A stretch of DNA of 64,000 bases, from contig OY253658.1 in assembly GCA_958009055.1 (NCBI GenBank), positions 372,001 through 436,000 of the forward strand, read 5' to 3'. The translations under genes were made by a program, and so were the position numbers. A model generated the notes under the pieces. That model was not told the origin of the DNA. It did no database searches and saw only the letters and a list, made by a program, of their open reading frames with translations. The DNA is from Choricystis sp. odSpoLacu1. Lineage: Eukaryota > Chlorophyta > Trebouxiophyceae. Positions 10,465 to 21,844 of the stretch are shown in pieces. The number at the start of each line of letters is the position of its first letter. Position 1 is the stretch's first letter.

Positions 10465-11959
10465 ATGGACCCCCCCCCCCGCCGCGACTGCGCGGCGTCC
10501 CCTCTGTCCGCAGCAGCTCCCCACCCTCCCCGCCCGCCACCCCCACAACAACCCGACGACGATGAAGACGACGACGTGGTGGTTGAAATGGACCCCACCA
10601 GACGCTATGGGCGGTACGACCGCCTCATCGGCCAGGGTCGCTTCAAACGCGTCTACCGCGGCTTTGACGAGCGCGCTGGCATCGATGTCGCCTGGTCCAA
10701 AGTGTCCCAAGATCGTAATGAACTCTCCGACGCGCAGACCGCACGTGCTGCCGCTGAGATGGCGGTGGGGCTGGGCGTCGACCACGCGCACGTCATCCGG
10801 TGCTACCGCTGTTGGCACGACGCCCAGGCCCGCGTCATCAACTTGGTGACGGAGCACTTCACGAGTGGCAATCTGCGGGAGTACAGGGCGCGGCACCGGC
10901 ACCTGGGCGCGCGCGCGGTGCGCAAGTGGGCGCGCCAGATCCTTGCGGGCCTGGCCCACCTGCACAACCAGTCCCCCCCCATCGTGCACGGCGACCTGCG
11001 GTGCGACAAGATCTACATCAATGGTCACTCGGGGGAGATCAAGATTGGGGACTTGGGGTTGTCCACGCTGCTGCCGACACGGTTTGCGCCTGCAGACTTG
11101 CCGGCGGGCGTCAACGCTGACGACCAATACTCGACAGCTGTGGACGTTTTTGCGTTCGGGCTCGTCGTGCTCGAGCTCGCCACCACTGTCCGCGTCGACC
11201 GGTCCAACGCGGCAGACTGGCCCGCCCTGCTGGAGCGGGTGGCGGATCCCGGGGCCGCCGCCTTCATTCGGCGCTGCCTGGCCGCCTCCCCCGGCGACCG
11301 CCCCACCGCCGCCGAGCTGGTGGACGACCCCTTCCTGACGGTCAAGCCGCCGCCCCCGCCGCCTCCAGGTGGGGACCGGGTGGCGTCGTCGGCGGGTGGC
11401 CCCGCCTCGGACGGGGGTGCCAGCGGGGAGGGGCGCGACGCGGGGGCACGCTCGGGCGCGGCCTCCCCCCGCGCCGCCCCTGGCGCCGCCTCCGCCCCGT
11501 CCGCCGCCCCCTCCACCGCGGGCGGTGACGCCGCCGCCCCCCCCCGGGGCGACTCCCCCCCCCCCCACCGACACCCGCCCCGACACCACCGCCGACGACG
11601 ACGTCGCGGTCGGCGCGGTGCGCGGCGAAGACTACACCTTCTGCTTCTCGGGGGCGGACGCGGGGGACGGCGGCAAGCTGCGCTTCCGCCTGCAGATGGC
11701 GTGGCAGGGGTCGGATGACGATGAGGGAGGTGGCGGTGGGGGTGGGGGTGGGTCGGACGCGTCGGGCGGCAACGCACGCGGGCGCAGGACGGTCGATTTT
11801 GTGTACGACCCCGACGTCGACACCCCCGACGCTGTCGCCTCCGAGATTGGGGACGAGTTTGGGCTGTCGTCCACCGATCGAGACATCTGTGCCGCCGCCC
11901 TGAAAGAGTGGCTGGCCAACGTGGGGGCGGGGCGGCGACGCGGCGGCGACGACGAGTGA
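10465..11959 (+). CDS. WNK: WNK-type protein kinase with OSR1-like C-terminal domain; one frame break
   Basis: The kinase domain starts YGRYDRLIGQGRFKRVYRGF. The usual VAVK lysine is absent: the site reads DVAWSKV (W77) while K61 sits in the glycine loop, the WNK signature ('with no lysine'). Subdomain VI reads HGDLRCDKIYING (residues 175-187), with HGD in place of HRD and Lys in place of the usual Mg-binding Asn; subdomain VII is GDLGLS. After a Pro/Ala linker comes a domain with YTFCFSG, then RTVDFVYDPDVDTPDAVASE and FGLSSTDRDICAAALKEWLA, matching the OSR1_C domain of WNKs. That domain is one frame (+1) away from the kinase, and the switch falls in the C12 run at 11555-11566. Corrected length is about 497 residues. 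WNKs control ion transport and osmotic responses. Confidence 0.85.
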
Positions 11960-12642
11960 GAGCGAGCGTGTGTGTTTTTTTAGCGATGAGCGTTTTTTTT
12001 TCCTCCTTTTTCCCCTCTGCAGGCCCTGTTTTTCTTTCTTTCACTGTCACCATTCCATGTATCTGGCGGGGAGGGGGACGGCGGAAACCAGCCGCTGCTT
12101 CCTGTGCGCTGGCGCCGTCCCCCTCCCCACCACGCTCCTTCCCCCACTTCTGCTCCCCCCCCCATCCTCCCCTTTTTTTCTTCTTCTTCCCTACAGTCAC
12201 AGAGCGCTGCACTTGTTTTGCCCGATGCCCCCGAGAGAAGTGAGAAGAAAAAACAAGAGAGCGACAACACACATACACGCACACACAGCGGCGCCCCAGG
12301 CACACCGTCCTGTGTTTTCCAACCTCCCTTTTTTTTTTTTATGTTAGCATTGTCCTTTTTTTTTCACCCCAAAAGCAGTGCGTGTGTGTGTTCTCTCGTG
12401 TGGTGTGGGGCTCTGTGAGAGAGGCAAAAAAGGTTTGTGCCTTCGCGCGGTGCCAAAAAACCCACACCACTACGCGCTGTTCCTTTTGTAACCCCTTTCT
12501 CCCCGCGCGCGCCCCCCCATCAGCGCGCCTGTGTGCCTCTGCAAGCGCGCCTGCGCTGTGAAAATCACACCCCTTCTCAGGCCTGCGTCCGCGGCTTCCC
12601 CCGGCTGGCCGCGCTTTTAGCGAGCCTCAAAAACCCAAAAAC
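11960..12642. other. Spacer between WNK and the UDP-glycosyltransferase
   Basis: About 680 bases with many T runs (for example 11991-12000 and 12331-12341) and C/T-rich stretches. It should hold the WNK 3' UTR and the next gene's promoter. No coding region, RNA gene or repeat family could be supported. Confidence 0.4.
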
Positions 12643-15254
12643 ATGCGGGCGCTGCTGGTGACGCTGGTCGCGGCGGCCGCCCTGCTGGCGCCGACGGCTG
12701 CGTACAAGGTGAGTTGTGTGGTTGTGTGAACGAGCTTGTGGGGCAGTGGGCGCTGGCGGCTGGCCGCGGGCGCCCCTTGCCCTTGTGCAGCGACCAATTT
12801 GCGCTCCCCCTCCCTCCCCTCCCTCCCAGATCCTGGCCATCCCCCTGCCCGGCGCCGACTCCCACCTGTTCACCGTGTCCCGCGTCACGGCGGAACTGGT
12901 GGCGCGCGGGCACGACGTGCTGCTGGCGGTGTCCGAGAGCGATGTCGCCACGCTGCGCCGCGCCGCGCCCAACGCGGGGCGGGTGGTGGTGTACCCCGCC
13001 GCCTACAGCAAGCAGGTGAGTGAGGAATGGGGGTGGACAGACGGGTCAAGGTCGGGAGCAGGAAAGACGGGGGACGGCGGGGCGCGAGAGGGGAGCCAAG
13101 AGAGCGTCGCGCGACCGATTCTGTGTTTTTTCGCAATCGCACCCGCCCCCCTCGGCCCGCGCCTCGGGACCGCCCGTCTCCTGTCGACACTGGTCGCGTG
13201 ACGGCCTAGTGCGAGTGGTACCGAGGGGGAGGGGTGTGTGGGGAGTCCGAGGCCCGGACAGGCAGAGGGGGGCGAGCACTGCGGCTCGCGGCCAACGGAC
13301 GGCACCGAAAAACGGCAAGCAGCGAGCGTGAGCCGCGCTCGCTCGCTGGCACCGCGGATGTTGGGCCCGTCCTCCCCCTCCTGCCCGCCATTCCGCCCCC
13401 ACACGACGGTCCCGTTTGTTAGGCGGCCGCGTGGCGTGGCGGACGGCAAAAGGGGGGCGTCAGAGAACGGACGACGGTCCGCGCGCGGTGGTGGTCGGGA
13501 GCCGCGGCAGCGCCCTCGCGCGACGGACGCGGCTTGCCGCCTTTATTTGCGCTCCCTTTTTTCCTCGTGCCTCACGTGCCGCGGTGTGGAGCGCACGCGA
13601 CGGTCATCCCACTCACCCCACTCCACTGCACACACACACCACTCCACTCCCACAGCAAATCAAGGACCGCGTCCAGCACGCGCGCCAGGCCGTGTCGTCC
13701 CCCTTTCTCGGCGCGCTGGACTCGTTCCTGGTGTATTTCGCGGCTCTCATCGACTACTGCGACGCCCAACTGTCCCACGGCCCCCACATGGCCGAACTCG
13801 CCGCCTTCCAACCCGACCTCGTCATCGGGGACGTGGTGTCGCCGTGCGCGCTGGGCCTGACGTCGATTTTGTGGAGGGGCGCGGACGGGTCGAGGGTCCC
13901 CCGGGTCATGTTTTCGTCGCTGCCCGTGCTCGACCCCCTGCTGCCTGGCATCATGGAGAATGTGCCCAACCATGTGGCCATGGTGCCCCAGATGGGGACC
14001 GCGTTCCCGCCGGGGTGCATGACGCTGCCCCAGCGCGCTGTCAACGCGCTGTTCTACGTGGGCTCCATCGTCGTGCACCGCGCGCGCGTGCGCCCCCTCT
14101 ACCTCTCCCTCGGCGCCAAGCACAACATCACGGTGGACACCCGCTTCCTGCACGATTCCGCCTTGATCCTGTACAACGCGGACTGGGCGGTGGAGGCGCC
14201 GCGCCACTTGCCGCCCAACGTGCACTTTGTGGGGGCGATGACGCCCGTGCCGCCCTCCCCGCTGGCGGCCGAGTGGGACGCCCTGCTGGGGCCCCGCACT
14301 GGGAACCACCCGGGCGCTGTCTTTGCCTCCCTGGGCACGCTGGTGACGGTGTCCCTGGATGAGTATCGTGCTGTCGCCGACGCGCTGAGCGCGCTCGCCC
14401 CCACGCGCGTCATCTGGAAACTGGCGGCAGGGGACCTCCCCCCCGGCGCCCAACTCTCCGACGTCCCGGTCGCCTCCAACGTCCACATCACGCCGTGGGC
14501 CCCTCAAAACGACCTGCTGGGGGATGGGCGCATCGTGGCGTTTGTCACGCACGGTGGTTTAAACTCCATCCATGAAGCGGGATTCCACGGCGTCCCCATC
14601 GTCGGCGTCCCCGTGTACGGCGACCAGCCCGACAACGTGGCCAAAGCGGTGGCGGGAGGGTGGGGGCTGGCGGTGCACCTGCCCCGGTTGAAGGCGGACG
14701 GGCTGGCAGCGGCCGTGCGCCGCGCGTCGCGCGAGCCCGCCTTCAAAACCGCCGCCCTCCGCGTCGCCCGCCGCATGGCGGCCCGCCGCTCCCCACCCGC
14801 CACCGTGGCAGCAGACTGGGTGGAGCATGCCGCCTCCCTGGGGCAGGATGCTGGGTACCTGAAGACGCGCGATCACACGCTGTCGTGGGCGGCGTGGGCC
14901 ATGCTGGATGTCGCCGCCATGTACGCCGTCGTCCTGGCCGCCGCCGCCATCATCGCCCGTGCCTGCGTGCGCGCGGTGGCCGCCCTGGCTCGGTCGGCGG
15001 CCCCCCGGGCCGCGGCCACGGCCAAGCCGGCGCCACTCACGACCCGCGGCGGCAAGCGCCCGCCCAAGCCGCTCCCGTCGGCCGCGTCCGCCTTTGCCGC
15101 GGCCACCGCGTCCGTCACCGACACCGACACGGCGGCGGCGTGGGGGACGGCGGGGAGGCAGCAGCGCACCTCGTCCCGCCTGCGGGTGGGGGCGGGGCGG
15201 GCCGCGCCCATGAAGCGGGTGGGGTCGAGCGGCAGCAGCTCGGCCGCGGGGTGA
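12643..15254 (+). CDS. Membrane UDP-glycosyltransferase (family 1, animal-type UGT architecture)
   Basis: Exons 12643-12708, 12830-13015 and 13656-15254, all phase 0, give 616 residues. Exon 1 is almost exactly a signal peptide (MRALLVTLVAAAALLAPTAA). ILAIPLPGADSHLFTVSRV resembles the N-terminal acceptor domain of UGTs. The donor-binding signature runs WAPQNDLLGDGRIVAFVTHG, GGLNSIHEAGFHGVPIVG, VPVYGDQPDNVAKAV, close to the UGT consensus with the terminal DQ that contacts the sugar. A membrane helix near residues 558-580 (AMYAVVLAAAAIIARACVRA) is followed by a basic Ser/Ala-rich tail of about 80 residues. This is the ER type I arrangement of animal UGTs rather than soluble plant UGTs. Acceptor substrate unknown. 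Confidence 0.82.
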
Positions 15255-15746
15255 TGAAAAAGTTGTTTGATTGGGTTTAGTGTTTTTCTTCGTTGTTTCC
15301 ATCGCCATCCCCCCCTCCCCCAATCTTTTTTCCTATAGAGAGTGAGAGTGAGACGAACGACACGATTTCGCAGAGAGAGCGCGCGCTTTTTCTTTCCACC
15401 TGGCCACACACACGCGCCCGTGTGTGTGTGTGTGTGTGCGTCCAATCTTCCACCACCCCCACGCAACGGCCACAAATACCGCCCCTTTTCCATCCATTTT
15501 ATGGCCTACACCCCTTCCCCACACTCGGTGGCTGTTTTTCCTTCCTTTTTTCACGCGCACCATCCCAAAACACTCACGTACTTTCCTTTGATTTTGGTTT
15601 CCGTGACATCCACCTGTTTTTTTTTTTTTTCCTTCCTTGCGCTCCAAATCCCATGCAGCTAGTTGCGTGTGTGGGGCACACACAACAACATTCGATGTAA
15701 AAATCGAGAAAGCTTTCACTGTTCTTTGCTGGCCGGGGGGTTGAAT

Positions 15747-15811
<65 letters not shown>

Positions 15812-15875
15812 TGATGGCTCTGTCTCTCTAAAAGTGCTTGCTGCCTCCCTCCCCCCTCCCCACACACACGCCCCC
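15255..15875. other. Convergent spacer between the UGT and the mitochondrial carrier
   Basis: Both genes end here, so the region should be two 3' UTRs. It contains a short TG/GA microsatellite zone (15337-15440), a T15 run near 15617-15631 and a long CA repeat listed separately. No gene supported. Confidence 0.4.
15748..15809. repeat. (CA)n microsatellite, about 31 units
   Basis: An uninterrupted CA run of about 62 bases between the 3' ends of two convergent genes, the longest simple repeat in the window. Expected to vary in length between strains. Confidence 0.95.
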
Positions 15876-16899
15876 TCACTCTGGCCACACCTGCACCGCC
15901 GCCTCCCACGCCAACCACTGCGCCGCGTTGGCGGGCGCGGCCCTGGCGAGTGTGGGCCCCAGCCCCGTCCACAACGCGCGCACGCCGCCAGACACCAACA
16001 CGGCGCGCAGCTCCCGCGCCAACGTGGGGCGGGGCAGGGTGCCGGGTGGGGCCACCTGGACGCGCGTTTTGATGACGTCGGCGGGCAGCACGGCCGCCCA
16101 CATGGCCGCCCCCGCCACCGCGCCCGCGCCCACGGCCAGGGCGGCTGTTGTCGTGGCAGTGCCATCGCCAGCAGCGGGCCCCAGGGCTCGGCGCGCGAGT
16201 TCGTACACGGTGAAGAAGACGGCGTTGCCTGGCACCTCCCGCGCCAGCGTGCCCCCCAGCCCGCGCGTCAGGCCGCGCCACCCTTCCGCCGCGAGCGTGG
16301 TCCGCACAACATTCAACGGTGAGTGGCTGTAGCGGCCGCCGTCGGCTTGGAGCCTGACCTTGACGAGTTCGAAGCCAGACAGGCAGGGGGAGAGGCACAC
16401 GCCCGCAAAGGCGGCGGCCACGGGGACGGCGGCGAGGGGGGGGCGGTCGCCGGAGGCGGGGTGCCAGTGCGGGGCGGTCGCGCGGAGAGCGGCGACAAAC
16501 GCCCAATAATTCACAGCTGTCTCAAGAGCTGCCCCCGCCAGCGGTGCAGACATGCCGCGGTACAGGCCGCGAACTCCCTCCTCCCGGACGATGGAGCGCG
16601 CGACGGTGAGGGAGGAGGTGGGTGGATGCGTGTGTGTCGTTTGGGCTTGCTTGACGACCTGCGGTGGAAAGGGCGGTGGTTGATGCCCCTTCTTCTCTCT
16701 CTCACACACACACATACACAACACACTCACACCCACCCACCTTGACCGTGTCAAACGCGTAGCCCGCCGTCAGGTTGGCGGCGCCCGCGACGCCGCCCGC
16801 GAAGAAATCGCGCAGCGGGTTGGGCGGCGGGTGCGGAGGCGGAGCGGGCGCTCCAACGCTGATGGAGGTGGCAGCGGTCGCCTCTACAGCTGGCGTCAT
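15876..16899 (-). CDS. Mitochondrial carrier family (SLC25-like) protein
   Basis: Exons 16741-16899 and 15876-16658 join in phase 0 to give 313 residues, the normal length. Three repeats are visible. Repeat 1 has DFFAGGVAGAANLTAGYAFD followed by TVK, repeat 2 has CLSGFELVKVRLQADGGRY, and repeat 3 has AVLPADVIKTRVQV. Between repeats lie VREEGVRGLYRGM, AEGWRGLTRGLGGT and GGVRALWTGLGPTL, the matching 'EG..G.Y.G' loops. Only repeat 3 keeps the Pro of the PX[DE]XX[KR] signature; repeats 1 and 2 have Ala and Gly there. This looks like the carnitine/ornithine-type carrier group, but the substrate cannot be fixed. Location would be the mitochondrial (or another organelle) inner membrane. Divergent from COG6 with 209 bp between starts. 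Confidence 0.85.
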
Positions 16900-17108
16900 G
16901 GACGCGGGGCGCGGGGAGGGAACAAAAGGGGAGGCGAAAAGCCACCCCTCTCTCCCTGACCAATGTGGTCGCATCGACATAACACTCTTCTTTTTCCTTC
17001 TTTTTTCGCGGCCTCTCCCCCCAAGCATCAATACCCGCTCTCGCAGCGGGGCACACTCCTCACACGCAATCTCCAATCCCCCTGCTGAGCGCGCACGATT
17101 TCCTCTCC

Positions 17109-19167
17109 ATGACAACCTACGCGGCTCCCGCGCCGCGCCCCCCATCGCCGCCGCCCACGCTGGCGCCGTCGGTGGCGGCCAAGATTCAGCAGGTAGGGTT
17201 GCTTGGGTGAGGGGGAAAAACGCGGTGGGCGTTGAAACACGGGTGGAAGCAGCTCGGGGTGGAGAGGAGTTTGGCCGCCCCTCCAAAAAACAAAACGCGA
17301 TCCCTCACCCACCCTCCACCTTCAGGTCCTGGACACCCCGCTCGACAACCCCGACCTCATCGCCGCCCTCTCCTCCCTGTCCGCGTCCGACGCCACCCCC
17401 GCCCGCGCCGCCCGCGCGGTCGCCGCCCGCCCGATCGCGACCGCGCGGTCCGCGCTGGCCGCTGCCGACGGCGTGCTGGCCGCTCTGGACGCGGCGGACG
17501 CAGATTTGGATGCTGTCACGTCAGCCCTGGACACCGCCAAGGCCGTCCTGGCGGTCGGGCGGGCGGCGGCGGCCGACGCGGCCGCCGCCGCGCGCGGCGC
17601 GGCGGACGGACTTGCCTCCGTCTCCCGTCGCCGCGGCCTGGTCGCCACCTTTCTGGCTCAGTACCAGTTAACGGCTGCTGAAGCGGACGCTCTGGCGGCG
17701 GGGCCGGCGGATGGGGGGGGAGCTTTTTACGCCGCCCTTGACCGCGCGCGCACCATCCACGCCAACTGCCGCGCCCTGCTGCGTTCCTCAGCCGCCCACT
17801 CCCGCCCCGGCCTCGCCCTGGCGGACGCCATGGCGGCCCGCGTGGAGGCGGCCCACGAGCGCCTGTGCAGGTGGGTGGCGGCTGAGTGTCGGGGCGGGGG
17901 CGGCGCGGCTGCCGCGCGCGGCGCGGCGCCCGGGCCTGCTCTGCGCGCCGCGTTTGCGGCGTTGGCGCCCAGGCCGTCCTTGTTGAAGTACTGCATCGAT
18001 GAAGTGGTGGCCGCCCGCGGAGGCGGCCTGTACCACAGCTTTGTGGGGACGGCGTCGTCGCTCGACGCGCGCGGCTCCGGCGCGCGCGACGCGGGGCGAT
18101 ACGTGGCCGACCTCTGCGCCGCCGCCCACGGAGGCGCAGCGGGGGAGGTGGACGCGCTGACGTCCCTGCTGGTGGGGGAGGAGGAGGAGGAGGAGGAGGG
18201 TGGCGAGGACACCGCGCGCGCCACCGCGACCGCCGCCGCGCGCGCTGCCGCTGCCGCTTCCACCGAAGGCCTCGCCCGCCCCCTGGCCACCCGCCTGGAG
18301 TCGGTGCTGCTGAGCTCGCCCGCCGCCCCCGTCCTGCTGCGTGTCACGGGGACGCTGGCATTCTATTCGGCGACGCTGGGGCGGTTGCTGGGGGAGAAGG
18401 CGGCGTTAGCGTGCGCTGCTGCTGACGGCGCGGCCTCTGCCGGCGCGGCCGCCGCGGCCGCGGTCACCGCCCGCCGGGACGCGCTGGCGAGGGCGCCCCC
18501 CCGCCCCGCGCCCGACATGGTGCCCGGGCGCGGGCTGCTGGACGCGGCGGCCGAACTGGCGGGCCTGTGCGACGCCGCGGCCGACGCGGTCGACCGCGCG
18601 TCGGCTGCGGCTGCCTCCACCGATGGCGCGTTCGCTCCTCCATCCTTCCCCCACCCCGCCCTGGCTGCAGCTTTACACGCTCTCGACACCGCCCTGGCCG
18701 GCTTTGCCCCCGCCGCCGCCGCGGGGGCGGCCCCCCTCACCCGCGGCTCCGCGGCCGCGGGCGCGACCGCGCGCGCCAACGGCGCGTCCGCCCTGGCGGC
18801 CGCCCTGCGCGCGTGCCGGGGGTCGCTGGCCGCGGACGCAGTGGCCGCAGCTGAGAAGGATGCTGCCGCCGCGGCGGATGAGGCGGCGGCCGCGGCGGCG
18901 GGTGAAATGTTGGACGCCACCCGCGTCGCCGAAGACGGCGGCCTGGCCCGCCTCGCCACCGCGGCCGCCTCCCCCGACGCCCTGGCCACGCTGCAAGCGT
19001 TGACAGATGCTCAGTTGCGCGCGTCGGCGATCACCACAGCAGCGGAGGCGGTGTGCGGCGCGTACGCGGCGCGCTGGGCGGCCGCCACGGCGGGTGGGGC
19101 GCCCTCCCCGCCCGGCGCGCGGCCGCCCACCGATGTGCGCGTGTTGCTGGGGCTGGCGCCCAAGTAG
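17109..19167 (+). CDS. COG6: Conserved oligomeric Golgi complex subunit 6
   Basis: Exons 17109-17192 and 17326-19167 give 641 residues, close to the usual size. After an Ala-rich coiled-coil N-terminus the COG6 core is clear: LVATFLAQYQLTAAEADAL, ALDRARTIHANCRALL, MAARVEAAHERLCRWVAAEC, LAPRPSLLKYCIDEVVAARG, and RDAGRYVADLCAAAHGGAAG. These follow the COG6 order 'FL..YQLS..E', 'L.R...I', 'E.AYE.LYRW', 'RP.L..YC.DE', 'RYVGDMLAW'. COG6 belongs to lobe B of the COG tether for retrograde vesicles at the Golgi. There is an acidic run of seven Glu near 18178-18198. The C-terminal half is alanine-rich and less conserved. Confidence 0.85.
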
Positions 19168-19248
19168 TGGAGTGTGTGAGGGTTGTCTATTTTATGTCTT
19201 GTCCAGATGAAAACAAAACAAACAAAAACTAACGTGTGGTTCGACCTT

Positions 19249-20035
19249 TCACCACAACAAACGAGACTGCCGCCCCCGCCCCTGCCTGCCACCACCACCA
19301 CCACCCTCCTCCCCACCCTCCAGCGCGCTGGGCAATCCCGCCGCCCGCCGCGCGGCTTCAGCCCGCAAATCGTCCAGCAGCGTCTTCACCTGCCGCGCCG
19401 CGATGCGCGCCATGACACGGTCCACGGGGGGGGGCGGCATGGCGGCGGGAGCCACGCGCTGGGTCAGGGTGACGAGGGAGGAGGTGGGGGTGTGGCGCCC
19501 GGGGAGCAGGGGCGTGAGCGCGCCACCGAGCGCCGCGCCGACCGCTGCCAACGCGCTGCGCCCACACAGAGCACCCCCAGCCGCCCGCGGCAGCGGGGTC
19601 ACGTGCCACTCGCCATCAAACTCGTGCATGAACCCCGGTTCACGCAGGGTGAAGGCGACGCGGCGGGCGGACGGGTCTTCGATGGTGCGCAGCTTGGTGA
19701 CGAGCGTCCCCCTCAGCGGCCCCAGGCGCCACTGCGCGAGGTGATCGACTTCAACAGTCAGCGGGCTCTCAGACACGACACGCCTGCAGGGGGTGGCCGA
19801 GATGGAGCGAAACACGCGCGCGTTGTGGGGGGAGACGAGGATCGAGTAGACGTCGTCGGGGGGCAGGTTGACTTTGGCGTGCAGGTCCACCTTGACCAGG
19901 AAGCCTGCTGGTTAAGACACGCGCACGTGGGTCTCGCCGTCTCGCCAGCCGGCCGCGGTGGGGGGTTCCAGGGAGTCGAGGGGGGGCGGGGGCGACACCG
20001 GGGTGGGGCGGGTGGCCTAAAGAGGGGAGGCGCAT
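19249..20035 (-). CDS. Plant DUF220-like START/SRPBCC protein
   Basis: Proposed exons 19999-20035 and 19249-19904 give 230 residues (MRLPSLGHPPHPG then FLVKVDLHAKVNLPPDDVYS). The match is to plant DUF220: 'V.IDVTPD.LFSIL.DPSNK.VFRN' corresponds to LPPDDVYSILVSPHNARVFR, followed by VEVDHLAQWRLGPLRGTLV and FTLREPGFMHEFDGEWHVTP. DUF220 proteins are START-like folds of unknown ligand. The start is a decision: just upstream of the conserved block is an in-frame TAA and only a GTG. The 94-base intron GTGTCG...CTTAACCAGCAG removes that stop, and its CTTAAC is a good branch-point sequence. The C-terminus is Gly/Arg-rich. Confidence 0.7.
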
Positions 20036-20469
20036 GGTTGCTTGTTTAGTGGTGGTGGGGGCGGAGAGGGGGTGTTTGCGGGGGCGTGAGGCGACAGAGG
20101 CGCCTCGTCGCACGCAGCCCACTCGAATCAAGGGTGTGGCGAGAGTGTTTTTTTTTTTCGTTCGAGTTTCGGCGCTTTCGACCGTCCTCGCTGGCAAACC
20201 ATTTCCGCTTCCTCTTCCGGGGCCCCTCCCCCGCCCCCCCCCCCCACCCACCCACCCCGCCACCCCCCCCTCGGCACGCGGCTGCTGCGTCCGCGTGCGG
20301 CCGGGAGGAGCGACAACCGACAGGGGGCACCACACGCGCGCCCGTGCGTCACGCGGAAAAAGGCTCCTGCGGACTCTCCGCGCCTTCCTTCCCCCCTGCC
20401 CCGCCACCGCGCCACCGCGCGCCCCACCTCCGTCGGTGTCCACCACCGCACACCGCGCGCACACACGCC
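20036..20469. promoter_or_regulatory. Bidirectional region between DUF220 gene and CDPK-like kinase
   Basis: 434 bases between divergent starts, with a T10-12 run (20150-20160), a C10 run near 20236 and GC-rich flanks. It must hold both promoters. No specific site recognised. Confidence 0.35.
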
Positions 20470-21844
20470 ATGCCGCCCCTCCATCCGTCCGGCGGCCCCC
20501 ACCCCGGCCCCGGCGCGTCCACCACGCTCTGCGCGCGCACCTCCGCGCGCCGCGTCCGCACGCGCGGCGCCCCCCCGCCCGCCGCCCTCCCCCCCCGGCA
20601 CCCCCAATCGGCGGGGGCGCGCGCCCCGCCGGGCGCGGGCGGCGCGGCGGCGGCGGCGGCGGCTGCCCCCGCGGCCGCCCACCGCGCGTCGCCGCTCGCC
20701 GCGGCGGGCCCCCCCCGCGCCGCCTCCCCCCGCCACCACCGAGCTCGGCTGGCAGACCGGCCTCCCCGACCGCTTCATCCTGGGGCGCACCCTGGGCGGT
20801 GGGTCGTACGGCGTCGTCTACCTGGCCGTGGACCGCACGACGGGGGACGAGGTGGCCGTCAAGGCGATGGCCAAAGCGCGCCCGTCGTCCACCCGCGCGC
20901 GCACGCTCAAAAAGCTGCACCGCGAGGCCGCCCTCCAGGCCCGCGTCCAGCACTGTTCGGGTGTCGTGCGCCTGCTGGGCGCGTATGAGGACGCAGAGTG
21001 TGCGTACCTGGTGCTGGAGAGGTTGAGGGGAGGGGATTTGGAGGCGGCTTTGGCGTCGTCCGGCCCCTTCCCCGAAGCGTTCGCGGCCACTGTCGCGAGC
21101 GAAGCCCTCAAATTCGTGGCCACCAGCCACGCGGCGGGCGTCATGCACGGCGACGTCAAGCCCGCCAACTTCATGCTGCGGGCGCCGCCGCCGTCCAACG
21201 CGAGGGGGGGGCTGGCCGCTTTGGCAGCCTCCCGCCCCGCGCGCTGGCTTGCGGCTATTGATTTCGGCTGCGCCCAAGCCCTCGGCCGCTCCTCGTTGAA
21301 CAGGCGCACCGGCACGCCCGTGTACATGGCGCCCGAGGTGTTCCAGCGGGACTATGGGCCGGAGGCAGACCTGTGGTCGTTGGGAGTGATGCTGTATCAA
21401 CTGGTCACCGGGCGCTTCCCCTTTTGGGCGTCCCTCGACGAGTGCCGCCAACGCTCCGTCGACGAAGTCATGCGCTCCGTGCTGGGCGACCCCATCCCGC
21501 TCGCCGGGCCCGCGTTCGATCGGTTGAGCCCCGCGTGTGTCGCGTTTCTCGGAGGGTTGTTGACGCGCGACCCCGCGACGCGCCTGACGGCCGCTGAAGC
21601 CCTGGAACACCCCTGGTTCCGGGAGCAGCTGGGTGGCGCCTCCGCCTCCGCCTCACTCACCGTGTCTGCCGCGTCGTTGGATGGCGGCGAGTATGGAGAC
21701 GACGTGGCGGCGTACGACGATGACGACGACTTTTCCAACATTGTCCCCCTCGGCGCGGCCGACCACGGCGCGCCGGCCCCGACCGCGTGCGCGTGGTACG
21801 CGCCCGCGCCGCCGCCGCCGCCGGGCGGGCTGGCCATGGCGTGA
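20470..21844 (+). CDS. CDPK-like Ser/Thr protein kinase with plastid-type leader; one frame break
   Basis: The kinase domain reads RFILGRTLGGGSYGVVYLAV, then DEVAVKAM with the ATP lysine, VMHGDVKPANFML (HGD, so a non-RD kinase), AIDFGCAQALG (DFG present), GTPVYMAPEVFQRDYGPEAD and LTAAEALEHPWFREQ. It most resembles CDPK/CaMK catalytic domains; no EF hands follow, only an acidic and Pro-rich tail. The start ATG at 20470 opens a Ser/Thr/Arg-rich leader (ASTTLCARTSARRVRTRG) typical of plastid transit peptides, but that frame is +1 away from the kinase; the switch falls in the C8 run at 20709-20716. Corrected length is about 457 residues. If the leader is not used, no ATG precedes the glycine loop in the kinase frame. 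Confidence 0.75.

Noticed and set aside
15748..15809. CA repeat as a telomere or Z-DNA control element
   Set aside because: It is an ordinary dinucleotide microsatellite between two 3' ends; no telomeric unit is present.
19921..20035. 22-base micro-intron or stop-codon readthrough in the DUF220 gene
   Set aside because: Phases of a 16- or 22-base intron do not fit the conserved frame, while the 94-base intron fits in phase with an ATG.
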